A stretch of 64,000 bases of DNA from Alphaproteobacteria bacterium 32-64-14 (GTDB lineage: Bacteria > Pseudomonadota > Alphaproteobacteria > Caulobacterales > Hyphomonadaceae), in the NCBI GenBank assembly GCA_002280725.1, contig NCEM01000018.1:1-64000 (forward strand). Reading direction: 5' to 3'. Positions within the stretch are counted from its first letter, which is position 1. Every line of letters begins with the position of its first letter. Of the stretch, positions 16,082-24,773 are shown piece by piece. A program made the position numbers and the translations under genes. Under the pieces are notes generated by a model that saw nothing but the letters and a program-made list of their open reading frames with translations, did no database searches and was not told where the DNA came from.

Positions 16082-18739
16082 ATGCCTGAGTCTGTCGAAC
16101 GTCGACCGTCGCCAGACGCGCTGCTGCAGCAGGCGAAGGCGGAAGCGCGCGGCAAGCTCAAAATCTATCTCGGCGCCGCCCCGGGCGTCGGAAAGACGTT
16201 CGAGATGCTGTCGGACGCCCGCAAGAAGCGGCTGGAAGGCGCCGAGGTTGTCGCCGGGGTGATCGAGACGCACGGCCGCTCCGAAACAGCCGCGCTGCTT
16301 GAAGGTCTTGAGGTTGTGCCGAAGCGGCGGCTCGGCGAACCAGGGCGCACAGTAGCCGAGATGGACCTGGACGCGCTGCTCGCTCGCAAGCCCGAGATCG
16401 CGCTCATAGACGAACTTGCCCATACCAATGCGGAGGGGTCGCGTCACCCCAAGCGCTGGATGGACGTGGACGAGCTCCTGGCGGCCGGCATTGATGTGTG
16501 GGCCACGCTAAACGTCCAGCACATCGAGAGCTTGAACGATATCGTCGCCCGGATCACGCGGGTACGCGTGCGCGAGACGATTCCCGATGCCGTGCTAGAG
16601 CGCGCAGACGAGATTGAACTGATCGACCTGACGCCCGACGAACTCATCGAGCGCCTGAAGCAGGGTAAGGTCTACGCGCCGGATCAAGCCCAGCGGGCGC
16701 TGCGTCACTACTTCGCACCGGGCAATCTCTCCGCCTTACGCGAGCTGGCCATGCGCCGGGCCGCCGACACGATCGACGAGCAGGTTCGCGGACATCGCAA
16801 GGCGCAGGGCGAGGACGCGCCGTGGGCAGCTGGAGAGCGCCTGCTGGTCTGCGTCGATGAGCGTGAGGCGTCGGCCGAGGTCGTACGTCACGCCAAGCGG
16901 CAGGCCGATCGCAGCAAGGCGCCTTGGCTCGCCGTGCATGTCGAGACCGCGCGGAGCGCCCGGCTTACCGAGATAGAGCGCATGCGTCTCTCGGAGACGC
17001 TGCGGTTGGCAGAGCGCCTTGGCGCTGAAACAGCAACTCTCCCCGGTGATGCAGTATCCGAAACGCTGCTGGCTTATGCCCGGGACCAGAACGTCACACA
17101 GATCATCGTCGGCAAGGCGAAGCGGTCGATCCTGTTCGAGGCCATCTTCGGCTCCGTCGTTCGACAGCTCATCGACCGGTCTGGAACCATCCCAGTCGAA
17201 GTTGTCCCCGAGTCAGCAGAGCGCAGCGACAAGACGCTGTTCTCGCTTTCGGCCGCATGGCCGGCGCTGACGTCACGCGGTGTGGCGGAAGCGTTGGCGA
17301 TGACATTCATCGCGACGCTGGTCGCGTGGCCGCTGGATGTCTGGCTCGGCGTGTCGAACCTCACGCTTGTCTACCTCGCCAGCGTTCTGGTCAGCGCCCT
17401 CACGCGCGGCCTTTGGGCTGGCCTGATCACGGGCATGGCGTCCGCCCTGGCGTTCAACTGGTTCTACACTGAGCCCCGCTACACCTTCACAGTCGCTGAC
17501 CCTGACAACGTTCTCGCTATCTTGGCATTTTCCGGCGCGGCCCTGATTGTCGCCATCCTTGCCGGGCGCGCGCGACAACAGACACTGGCGGCGCGCGCTG
17601 AAGCCAAGACGTCGCGGGAACTGTTTGGCCTGTCGCGGCAGCTGACCTCCGCCAAGTCAGAAGACGAAGCCGCAGAGTCGCTGGCTCGCTATGTAGCGCG
17701 GGCGTTCGAGGTTGAGTGCGTCGTGCTTGCCCGGGTCGGATTCAGCGAGCTGCGGCAGGCGGGTGTGTCTGCTCAAAAGCTCGACCTGACTGATGCAGAC
17801 ATGGCTGCCGCGCGATGGACTGCGCAGAAGGGTGAGCCGACCGGGCGCGGCGCTGACACGCTTCCGGGCGCCCGCTGGCTGTTCTTGCCGTTGCGAACGT
17901 CTCGGCTGGTTGCGGGAGTTGTAGGCGTCGCCCGCGCAAGCCCCCTCACACCGGGAGAGCGCCGCCGCCTTGCAGCCATGGGCGATCAAACCGCCACCGC
18001 GCTTGAACGCGCGCACGTGGCGCAGGCGCTTGAAGAAAGCCGCGTCGAGACGGAAGCGGAACGACTGCGTGGCACGATGCTGGCGTCGCTCAGTCACGAT
18101 CTGCGCACGCCTATTGCCGGTATCCTCGGTGCGGCTTCTAGCCTTCGCGCCTATGGGGATCGTCACGATCCACCGACGCGTGACGGCTTGCTTGTGTCGA
18201 TCGAGGACGAGGCAGCGCGCATGCAGCGCTATGTCGAAAAGCTGCTGGACATGACCCGCCTCGATGCTGGAAGTATCGAAGCTTACCTCGAACCCCTCGA
18301 TCCATCCGACGCGCTGGCGGCCGTTGTATCCCGCGCTCAGAAGATCGATGAAGGTAGAACGATACGTCTGGACGTGGAGCTTGATCTACCCATGGTACGG
18401 GCAGACGCGGCGTTGCTCGACCAGGCGCTGTTCAACCTCGTGGAGAATGCCTTGGCTCATGCGGCCAGCGGAGAGATTGTCGTCGGCGCCGCACGTTCGC
18501 GGGGCGGCGTGGCGTTCACGGTCGTTGATGAAGGGCGAGGCATAGCGCCAGGCGACGAGGCGCGCATCTTTGAGCGCTTTGCGCGCGCTGCGTCGTCAGG
18601 CGTCAGTGGCACAGGGCTTGGGCTGGCGATCGTGAAGGGCTTTGCGTCCCTGATGAACGCGCAGGTTTCGGCTGGCAATCGCGCAGACAAATCGGGGGCC
18701 GTCTTCACTATCGCGTTTCCCGCGGAAAGTCTGGCATGA
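16082..18739 (+). CDS. kdpD: KdpD, sensor histidine kinase for potassium limitation
   Basis: 885 aa. Domains in order: KdpD N-terminal domain with Walker A GAAPGVGKTF (residues 31-40) and ELAHTN, a USP-like domain (about 250-370, RLLVCVDEREAS), a four-helix DUF4118 membrane region (about 400-500), a GAF-like region (about 525-650), the HisKA domain with SLSHDLRTPI (phosphorylated His at about 671), and the HATPase domain with VENALAHA and GTGLGLAIVKGF. It senses K+ or turgor and phosphorylates KdpE. ATG 16082 is preferred over the upstream TTG. Its stop overlaps the kdpE start (ATGA). Confidence 0.96.
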   Translation: MPESVERRPSPDALLQQAKAEARGKLKIYLGAAPGVGKTFEMLSDARKKRLEGAEVVAGVIETHGRSETAALLEGLEVVPKRRLGEPGRTVAEMDLDALLARKPEIALIDELAHTNAEGSRHPKRWMDVDELLAAGIDVWATLNVQHIESLNDIVARITRVRVRETIPDAVLERADEIELIDLTPDELIERLKQGKVYAPDQAQRALRHYFAPGNLSALRELAMRRAADTIDEQVRGHRKAQGEDAPWAAGERLLVCVDEREASAEVVRHAKRQADRSKAPWLAVHVETARSARLTEIERMRLSETLRLAERLGAETATLPGDAVSETLLAYARDQNVTQIIVGKAKRSILFEAIFGSVVRQLIDRSGTIPVEVVPESAERSDKTLFSLSAAWPALTSRGVAEALAMTFIATLVAWPLDVWLGVSNLTLVYLASVLVSALTRGLWAGLITGMASALAFNWFYTEPRYTFTVADPDNVLAILAFSGAALIVAILAGRARQQTLAARAEAKTSRELFGLSRQLTSAKSEDEAAESLARYVARAFEVECVVLARVGFSELRQAGVSAQKLDLTDADMAAARWTAQKGEPTGRGADTLPGARWLFLPLRTSRLVAGVVGVARASPLTPGERRRLAAMGDQTATALERAHVAQALEESRVETEAERLRGTMLASLSHDLRTPIAGILGAASSLRAYGDRHDPPTRDGLLVSIEDEAARMQRYVEKLLDMTRLDAGSIEAYLEPLDPSDALAAVVSRAQKIDEGRTIRLDVELDLPMVRADAALLDQALFNLVENALAHAASGEIVVGAARSRGGVAFTVVDEGRGIAPGDEARIFERFARAASSGVSGTGLGLAIVKGFASLMNAQVSAGNRADKSGAVFTIAFPAESLA

Positions 18740-19455
18740 GCGATCAGTTGGAAAAGCGAGGATGTGGCCAACGCCTTCGGGCGCTGATTGTCGATGACGA
18801 GGTCGCGATCAGGCGTTTTCTGCGCTCTGCGCTGGTTGCTGAGGCATTTGACGTGGAAGAGGCCGCCGATGTCGCGGGCGCATTGAGCCTTGCTGCCGGA
18901 TTGAGGTTCGACCTTGCTGTGCTCGATCTCGGCCTGCCGGATGGCAACGGCGCTGACCTGATCGGCCCGATGCGCGCGGCAGGCGCCCCTGCCGTCATTG
19001 TTCTCTCCGCTCTCGACGACGAGCCGCGCAAGGTCGCCGCGCTCGACGCAGGGGCCGATGACTTCGTGTCGAAGCCTTTTGGCGTCGCAGAGTTCATGGC
19101 CCGGGTTCGCGCCGCTCTTCGCCATCGCGTCCAGATGCAGGGAGGCCTTCCGCTATACGATGATGGTGGCCTCATCGTCGATCTGGCTCGCCGTGTGGTC
19201 AAGGTCGCAGGCGCTGATCCAAAGCTCACACCGCGTGAGTACGCCCTGTTGCACGAGTTAGTTCTGCACCAGGGCAAGGTGCTAACTCACCGGCACTTGC
19301 TGACCAGGGCCTGGGAAGGCGGCGACGCAGACGTGCAAGCCCTCCGTGTGCATATACGGCACCTGCGACAGAAGATTGAAGCGCGCGCCGAGCAGCCAGC
19401 GCGAATTCTGACCGAGCCCGGTGTCGGCTATCGATTTGTCCGCCCCAAGGAATGA
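18736..19455 (+). CDS. kdpE: KdpE, response regulator of the kdp operon
   Basis: 239 aa, OmpR/PhoB type. The receiver domain has acidic pocket residues DDE at 20-22, the phospho-acceptor Asp64 in VLDLGLPDG, and the conserved Lys in FVSKPFG. The C-terminal winged helix ends RHLRQKIEARAEQPARILTE and GVGYRF. It is coupled to kdpD by an ATGA overlap. Being last in the operon it is autoregulated with the transporter. The phased CTTAATG repeats upstream of the operon are its likely target (inference). Confidence 0.96.
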   Translation: MSDQLEKRGCGQRLRALIVDDEVAIRRFLRSALVAEAFDVEEAADVAGALSLAAGLRFDLAVLDLGLPDGNGADLIGPMRAAGAPAVIVLSALDDEPRKVAALDAGADDFVSKPFGVAEFMARVRAALRHRVQMQGGLPLYDDGGLIVDLARRVVKVAGADPKLTPREYALLHELVLHQGKVLTHRHLLTRAWEGGDADVQALRVHIRHLRQKIEARAEQPARILTEPGVGYRFVRPKE

Positions 19456-19796
19456 CTCCCTTCGGCGATTGGCTGCCGCTGTGGGGACAGGAAGAGAATG
19501 TCAAAATGCGTTGGAGTGGTATCTGCTCCAACGCCAGGGGCCCGACATGCGGTGTTCCGCTAGCTGGTCTCTCGACTGAGGGCGGGGCAAGCGCAGGTGG
19601 ACGGCCAAGAGCAAGCTCGCGCTGCCTGCCCGCCATGCTGGTTTCCACGAACTCGACTCGAACAGTCGCATCCCCATCGAGAGGAGTCTCCAAAGGTGCG
19701 AGGGACTCGAGGGGCTCAGACCACTCCCAACGTTGTGACCCAGCCCCCTGAATTCCGGCCACGAAATTGCAGAGTCCTCGACAGAGAGGATGCAGG
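19456..19796 (+). other. Gene-free interval after kdpE
   Basis: About 340 bp with no supported gene and no clear terminator. At about 19556-19648 it contains sequences similar to the block before kdp: TTCCGCTAGCTGGTCTCT is nearly identical to 11360-11377, and the stretch from GGGCGGGGCAAGCG to GCCATGCTGG resembles 11298-11360. The two elements are arranged in a different order relative to each other in the two places. Confidence 0.45.
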
Positions 19797-19895
19797 ATGC
19801 GCAAGAGCAGGTTTTCGGAAGAGCAGATCATCGGGATGCTGCGGGAGCACGAGGCGGGGGTGGCGACAGCCGATCTTTGCCGGAAGTACGGGCTC
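19797..19895 (+). mobile_element. IS3-family orfA 5' fragment
   Basis: ATG 19797 begins MRKSRFSEEQIIGMLREHEA followed by GVATADLCRKYGL, the standard N-terminal HTH of an IS3-family OrfA (transposase_8). After the codon for Leu at about 19895 the similarity stops abruptly and the DNA continues as an inverted methyltransferase fragment. Only about 100 bp of the element remain and no terminal repeat was found. Confidence 0.8.
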
Positions 19896-20282
19896 GGCAC
19901 AAAGGAGCTGATGATCGCCAAGCTTCCACAGGTCGCCGGGCTTCGTGATCGCCGGACGATCCGGGTCGATGGGCGGCTGGGCATCCGCCTCGTCCATCTT
20001 CTCCGCAGGCGCATGCTCGCCGATCATCACGTCAATCGCGCCCATCTCGAAGCCGGTGACGGTGACGTCGATCCCGAAGGCGGAGCCGCTCAGCAGTTCG
20101 TTGAAAACCGCATCGAACGCACGCCCATTAAGGAGCATGATGTTTTGGCTCGTTATCAGGGGCGGCGCTAGAACGTGATCGAGCGCCGCTCGCGCCTCGG
20201 CGCGCGAGAATACAAGGGCTCCATCCTCATGAAACGGGAGGCCATCAAACAGCGCGCCTTCGAACAACGCCGCTTGCAGCAC
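19896..20282 (-). pseudogene. ParB-type DNA methyltransferase fragment
   Basis: On the minus strand the frame reads IDVTVTGFEMGAIDVMIGEH, then PPIDPDRPAITKPGDLWKLG and DHQLLCAE. This matches the linker and start of the catalytic part of the intact enzyme at 5580-6890 (GFETGEIDVLL, PEIDPERPLITKRGDLWQLG). It is cut at about 19896, where IS3 orfA begins in the other orientation. The first 70 codons (MLQAALFEGALFDGLPFHED onwards) do not match the enzyme and may come from another gene. No catalytic motif survives. Confidence 0.65.
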
Positions 20283-20300
20283 GCCAGACGCGCTGTTTAA

Positions 20301-20489
20301 ATACCAACACCAGATGAGCAGAATCCTCCGTTAGGAAACCGCCCTCGCTGTCTCAAGTTATCCGACGCCGGACAGAGCTACGACGCACCCAACGTCCACA
20401 TTACGCATCTCGGCTGCAACTCGGCGAAGAACAGGGCGAGCGTGGAGGATTGGGATGAGTTTCTCGCGATGCTGCGGCGGGCAACGTAG
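20301..20489 (+). pseudogene. 3' remnant, possibly of an HNH-type nuclease
   Basis: An open frame without a start ends NVHITHLGCNSAKNRASVED followed by WDEFLAMLRRAT. The pattern N-V-x3-H-x2-CN-x2-K resembles the second half of an HNH endonuclease zinc/metal region, followed by a short helix. The 5' part is absent. The call is a guess from motif shape; it could be the tail of any small element-encoded protein. Confidence 0.3.
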
Positions 20490-20514
20490 CTGTTGCGAAA
20501 ACTGCAAAGCGCTT

Positions 20515-20784
20515 TCAGATCTCAACGACCTTGGGAAGCCGTGCGCACACAGAAGCGAACAACTCTACGGGGTCACGCTTTAGCGCGCGGGCTATGGCAT
20601 AAAACTCAACGACGTCGATCCTGCGAACACCTCGCTCAATCTTGGAAACAAAGGGCTGCGGCTTCCCGAGACGAGCATGCGGTCTCAACGCATTGCGCCC
20701 GAGCGCAGTTTCGTTGGGGGGAGGAAACCCCGACGGCCCATGGCCGCTGAGCACAAAGGGCGAATGAATGAAGAAGACGACCAA
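20515..20784 (-). pseudogene. XRE regulator lacking its N-terminal half
   Basis: The C-terminal 55 codons read RLGKPQPFVSKIERGVRRID then VVEFYAIARALKRDPVELFA, the second half of an XRE HTH domain (recognition helix SKIERG). The expected first helices are absent: the sequence before ARLGKPQ is unrelated. The frame opens at 20784, overlapping the start of an integrase fragment on the other strand. A non-functional, 5'-deleted regulator is the simplest reading. Confidence 0.55.
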
Positions 20785-21116
20785 GCACCGGCTTACGGTG
20801 CGTGAAGTGCAAACCCTCGGGCCGGGGAAACATGCCGACGGTGGCGGGCTCTATCTGATTGTCGGGGCATCTGGCACGCGGCGCTGGCTGTTCCGCTACA
20901 CCGCGGGCGGTAAGCGTCGGGACCAAGGGTTCGGGTCCGCGGGCAAGGTTTCGCTGGCGCTTGCTCGCGAGAAGGCTGCAGAAGCGACCGCCCTCCTGGC
21001 CGGCGGCATCGTCCCCTGACCCAACGCGAGGAACAGCGCGCCGCGGAGAAGGCCCGGGAAGCCGGAGCGCAGACCTTTGGCAGCTTTGCCGATGCATAGT
21101 TTGAAAGCTCCGTCGC
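20768..21116 (+). pseudogene. P4-type integrase N-terminal fragment (DUF4102)
   Basis: ATG 20768 gives MKKTTKHRLTVREVQTLGPG, then KHADGGGLYLIVGASGTRRW and LFRYTAGGKRRDQGFG, the DUF4102 N-terminal domain of P4-like tyrosine integrases. The frame stops at 21017-21019; in the next frame the homology resumes as REEQRAAEKAREAGAQTFGS and FADA followed by a stop, so there is a frameshift and a nonsense codon. At about 21117 it runs into IS6 remnant C. The catalytic domain is missing. No tRNA target was seen beside it. Confidence 0.8.
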
Positions 21117-21480
21117 GCAGGAGGTGATGGATATGATCGTGCAGAAGCGGTGCGACGCTGCGGCCACGCATCGACTGTCGCGATGGCTATTGAAGAACCA
21201 GAACGTCGAGCCCGAGACCATTGTCACTGACGGATTGCGGTCCTATCGCGCGGCGCTCGATCGCCTGGGCATGATAGATCGTCATCGGCCCGGACGGCCG
21301 CGCGAGAATAGTCGAACGGAAAATCCGCACCTCTCTATTCGACAACGTGCGCAAAAGATGCAGCGGTCTACAACACGTTCAACATACAGCGGCATCTGCT
21401 GCGCCGCGACGCGATGCGCGTACTTCGCGCACGCTCGGAATCTGTTTGGAGCAAGGCGGTGGTGCGACCGCCACGGGCGT
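21117..21480 (+). pseudogene. IS6-family transposase fragment (remnant C)
   Basis: The frame from EVMDMIVQKRCDA through KNQNVEPETIVTDGLRSYRA and RPRENSRTENPHLSIRQRAQ keeps the second Asp and the Glu of the DDE triad. After KMQ an internal deletion changes frame, and the terminal part continues as AVYNTFNIQRHLLRRDAMRV and LRARSESVWSKAVV. The 5' end is missing and joined to the integrase fragment. It is related to remnants A, B and D but carries its own substitutions, so the copies are old or derive from different IS6 elements. Confidence 0.8.
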
Positions 21481-21640
21481 GCAAAAGCCCAGTGAACGTG
21501 CTCGCCGTCAAGTTGACAGGTCTCTTCTAGAGCATGGGAGCCGGGGGCTTTTTCGAACTTCATTTCGGCCGCAGTGCTTTCCTCGCGCCGCAACGCGCAG
21601 TAATAAGTCTGCGGTCTTCGGCGAGACAAAGGTCATTGCC

Positions 21641-23185
21641 ATGCGGGCTGCACTGATTGTCTCCTTGGCGCTTGGCTCCGCCGCGTGCGGCGGAGGCGGA
21701 TCGAGTTCACCCCCACCACCTCCGCCACCAGGTCCTGTAAATCTCTCGCCAGCCTTCACTTCGGGCGTGACTGCGTCGGTGCAGGAGAATGTGATCGGGA
21801 ACTTCTATCGCGCGATCGCTGCCGATCCGGAGGGCGGTGCCGTGAACATCAGTGTAACGGGTGGGGCGGACCAGGCCCGATTTACCTACAACGCGGTAAC
21901 GCAGCATCTGCGCTTTGCCGCGCCGCCCAATTTCGAGGCGCCAACGGATGCAAACGCAGACAACGTCTACGAGGTGCGGCTTGCCGCCTCTGACGGTGTC
22001 AACGTCACCTCGTTGGACCTCCGGGTCACGGTGGTGGATGTTCCGAATGGCTTTCGTGTTCGGCGTATATCGAGCGGGGTTCTCAATCAGCCGGTGCTGC
22101 TCACAAACTTCCCGGACGATAGCGGCCGGGTAGCCATGGTCGAGCTTGGCGGGCGCGTGCGCCTGATGGACCCGACGAATGGGGCCGTTGCGTCGGCGCC
22201 GATGCTTGACATCACAAGTGAGGTGCGGCGTCAGGGTGAAGAAGGATTGCTGGGCCTCGCGTTCTCGCCCCGCTTCATTGTGGATCGGACATTCTATGTC
22301 CACATGATCAACGCATCAGGCGACACCGAGATTCGCCGATACCGGATGTTGGCCACCGACATTGCGCGCGCGGACACCACGACCGCTGATGTCATTTTCA
22401 CGGCAGACCAGCCGGCGCAGTTCACCAACCACAAGGGGGGATCGCTCGAGTTCTCCGGGGACGGTTTGTTGTTGCTAGCCCTCGGCGATGGCGGCGGCGG
22501 TGGCGATCCGCTGGGGAGCGGACAAAACCGCGACACGTTGCTGGGCAAGATCCTGCGCATTGATGTATCGGGCGATGCCTACGCAGCCGACTCGCTTCGC
22601 GATTACCAGATTCCGGCCTCAAATCCCTTCGCCACGGGCGGCGGCGCACCGGAAATCTGGGCGATGGGACTGCGCAATCCATTCCGCACCACCGTCGATG
22701 CGTTGACCGGCGATGTGATGATCGGAGACGTCGGACAAAATGCAATCGAAGAGGTTGATCGCATTCCGTTCGGCGCGACGGGTCTTTTCAATTTCGGCTG
22801 GTCGCGTCGCGAGGGGACGCAGCCCTACAATGGAGGGACAGACGATCCTTCCTTCCTGCTGCCGGTAACCGAGTATCAGCACGGCTCAGGCCCGTTGACT
22901 GGAGCATCGATCACCGGCGGCGCCGTCTACCGAGGCCCGATTGAGGATCTGCAGGCGTTATACGTTTTTGGCGACTTCATCTCTGGCAATATGTGGACCG
23001 CGCCGTTGGCAAACCTGAACCCCGGCTCGACTCTGCCGTCATCCGCCTATGCTCAGCGCAATCTTTCCTTTGCACCTGATGCAGGAACAATCGGCCAGAT
23101 AACAAATTTCGGGACGGACGGGACGGGCAACCTCTACATCGTATCGATCAGCGGGCAGATTTTTCGGATAGAGCCGCTACCCTGA
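21641..23185 (+). CDS. PQQ-type sugar dehydrogenase-like lipoprotein
   Basis: 514 aa. A lipobox (LGSAACGGGG, lipid Cys about 19) is followed by a Pro-rich linker. A cadherin-like or Ig-like domain follows at about 40-130 (FTSGVTASVQENVIGNFYRA). The rest is the glucose/sorbosone dehydrogenase beta-propeller: EEGLLGLAFSPRF, FTNHKGGSLEFSGDGLLLLA, LGDGGGGGDPLGSGQNRDTL, GKILRIDV, WAMGLRNPFRTT, GDVGQNAIEEVD. It would oxidise a sugar or related alcohol at the cell surface using PQQ. The ATG at 21641 gives a clean signal peptide; the longer frame is in IS6 debris. It stands alone before the virB operon. Confidence 0.85.
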   Translation: MRAALIVSLALGSAACGGGGSSSPPPPPPPGPVNLSPAFTSGVTASVQENVIGNFYRAIAADPEGGAVNISVTGGADQARFTYNAVTQHLRFAAPPNFEAPTDANADNVYEVRLAASDGVNVTSLDLRVTVVDVPNGFRVRRISSGVLNQPVLLTNFPDDSGRVAMVELGGRVRLMDPTNGAVASAPMLDITSEVRRQGEEGLLGLAFSPRFIVDRTFYVHMINASGDTEIRRYRMLATDIARADTTTADVIFTADQPAQFTNHKGGSLEFSGDGLLLLALGDGGGGGDPLGSGQNRDTLLGKILRIDVSGDAYAADSLRDYQIPASNPFATGGGAPEIWAMGLRNPFRTTVDALTGDVMIGDVGQNAIEEVDRIPFGATGLFNFGWSRREGTQPYNGGTDDPSFLLPVTEYQHGSGPLTGASITGGAVYRGPIEDLQALYVFGDFISGNMWTAPLANLNPGSTLPSSAYAQRNLSFAPDAGTIGQITNFGTDGTGNLYIVSISGQIFRIEPLP

Positions 23186-23402
23186 CGAAGGCGTCCAGCG
23201 TCGCCCCTTGAAGCAGGCTGGCATCAAGCGACCTCAAGCACCTTTGGCGGCGAGGGGAAGACTGCAGGTCTACAGACGCGATCTCGGTAGGCGGCTCCCT
23301 GAAAAGGTACATGATTGATCATTGTGGCGGGCCAACTCGACACAGCCTTGCAAGCCGGGTTTAATCTCCCCTGACACTTCCAGTTGAGCCGAGTATCTTC
23401 CC

Positions 23403-24170
23403 ATGATCCCCGCACCTGGTCGCGCAACTCCCGGCTTACCCCCGCGACACTCGGACGGTCTCCGCTCATCCACATTGGCTCGGCGGTTGATTTTGCGCGG
23501 GAAATCCGTGTCCAAGCAAACTGACTTTTATGACGGCGATTGCGACGATGACTTTCCAGGTGCATGGGCCTGGCGCGTTGGTGCCCTCTCGGGTTTGTTG
23601 CGATTCGGCTTTGCGGGAGCCACGCTCGCGACGGTGTGCTCCCTTCCGGCTATAGCTCAAGTCATGGAAGTCGGGCCGACCGGCGTAGCGCTGATATCTG
23701 GCCCATCGGTGATAACCACAGACGGTGTCCAGCCCATCGTTCCTCCCCGCCCGGTCACACGAACACCTGCCGTCCCCCCTGCGGTGCAACCCGTTCTGCA
23801 GGCGGCGGGCGTGATGAGCGGCCTTTCTCCACGCCTGCTTGAGGCCGTAGCGTTTGTCGAATCCCGGTTTCGCGAGGACGCGGTTTCTCCGAAGGGCGCC
23901 TTGGGCATGATGCAGCTAATGCCGACTACTGCGAGCGATCTCGGTGTCGATCCTTCAGACCCAGCTCAGAACGCGCAGGGCGGGGCGACATATCTGCGCC
24001 AGATGCTCGCGATGTTCGACGACAATTTGGAGTTGGCTTTGGCCGCCTACAATGCAGGACCATCTGCCGTTATTCGTCACGGCGGCGTACCTCCCTATGC
24101 GGAGACCCGCGCCTACGTCGCCGCCGTGATGGAGTACCTCGCCAGCACCAGCGCACCGGAGATCAAGTGA
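23403..24170 (+). CDS. virB1: VirB1-like lytic transglycosylase
   Basis: 255 aa from ATG 23403; a GTG at 23508 is an alternative. A membrane or signal segment lies at about 65-85 ([18 protein letters not shown]). The C-terminal half is an SLT domain: [20 protein letters not shown] with catalytic Glu in [21 protein letters not shown], and [10 protein letters not shown]. It should open peptidoglycan for assembly of the type IV secretion channel. Its stop overlaps the start of virB2 (TGATG), so it leads the operon. Preceded by a 217-bp stretch without a gene, which should hold the operon promoter. Confidence 0.85.
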   Translation: MIPAPGRATPGLPPRHSDGLRSSTLARRLILRGKSVSKQTDFYDGDCDDDFPGAWAWRVGALSGLLRFGFAGATLATVCSLPAIAQVMEVGPTGVALISGPSVITTDGVQPIVPPRPVTRTPAVPPAVQPVLQAAGVMSGLSPRLLEAVAFVESRFREDAVSPKGALGMMQLMPTTASDLGVDPSDPAQNAQGGATYLRQMLAMFDDNLELALAAYNAGPSAVIRHGGVPPYAETRAYVAAVMEYLASTSAPEIK

Positions 24171-24484
24171 TGCAGTTTGTCCGAGCTATCATCTCGTGCC
24201 TCACAACCGCATTGCTGGCGGCTGGGCATGCCTTCGCTCAAGGAAACAATCCACCGGGCTCGGGGCCGATCCTCGGTGCAGTGAACTGGGTTCGCGGCAC
24301 GATGGAGGGCGGCATTGCAACTGCCGTGGCGGTGATTGCGGTAGCCTTCGTTGGTTTCATGATGCTGACTGGACGCATGAACTGGAAGCACGGGATCACC
24401 GTGATCATTGGGTGCTTCATTCTATTTGGTGCGGCGACCATAGTCGGCGGCATTCAGTCGGCCGCACAAGTATCGGCGGGTTAG
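24170..24484 (+). CDS. virB2: VirB2/TrbC-type pilin
   Basis: 104 aa. A signal peptide (AIISCLTTALLAAGHAFAQG) is followed by two hydrophobic helices (about 45-70 and 78-98), the layout of VirB2/TrbC prepilins: GPILGAVNWVRGTMEGGIAT, then AVAFVGFMMLTGRMNWKHGI and a second helix ending VGGIQSAAQ. It would form the secretion pilus. ATG 24170 was chosen over the overlapping GTG. Next gene follows after 4 bp. Confidence 0.88.
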   Translation: MQFVRAIISCLTTALLAAGHAFAQGNNPPGSGPILGAVNWVRGTMEGGIATAVAVIAVAFVGFMMLTGRMNWKHGITVIIGCFILFGAATIVGGIQSAAQVSAG

Positions 24485-24488
24485 CCAC

Positions 24489-24773
24489 ATGGCGAGCCTG
24501 GAGCGTGACATCGTCTTCTCTGCGCTGACACGACCACAGATGTTTGCGGGCGTGAGCTATTCATTCTTCGTCCTGAACCTGGTGATCACCACCGAAATGT
24601 TCCTGATCACCAAGTCGTACTGGGCGATCGTAACTGCCGTCATGCTGCACGCTTTCGGCTACATGATGTGCATGCGCGAGCCTCGATGGCTTGACCTCTG
24701 GATCCAGAGGGTCAGCCGCTGTCCGCGCGTGCCAAACTTCTCTCACTGGCGCTGCAACTCATATTCGCCATGA
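24489..24773 (+). CDS. virB3: VirB3-like membrane protein
   Basis: 94 aa. It starts MASLERDIVFSALTRPQMFA, matching the VirB3 N-terminus (ALTRP), followed by two membrane helices (VSYSFFVLNLVITTEMFLIT; AIVTAVMLHAFGYMMC) and the family's EPRWLDLW motif. VirB3 helps VirB4 assemble the pilus. The C-terminus overlaps the virB4 start by 4 bp (ATGA). Confidence 0.88.
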   Translation: MASLERDIVFSALTRPQMFAGVSYSFFVLNLVITTEMFLITKSYWAIVTAVMLHAFGYMMCMREPRWLDLWIQRVSRCPRVPNFSHWRCNSYSP

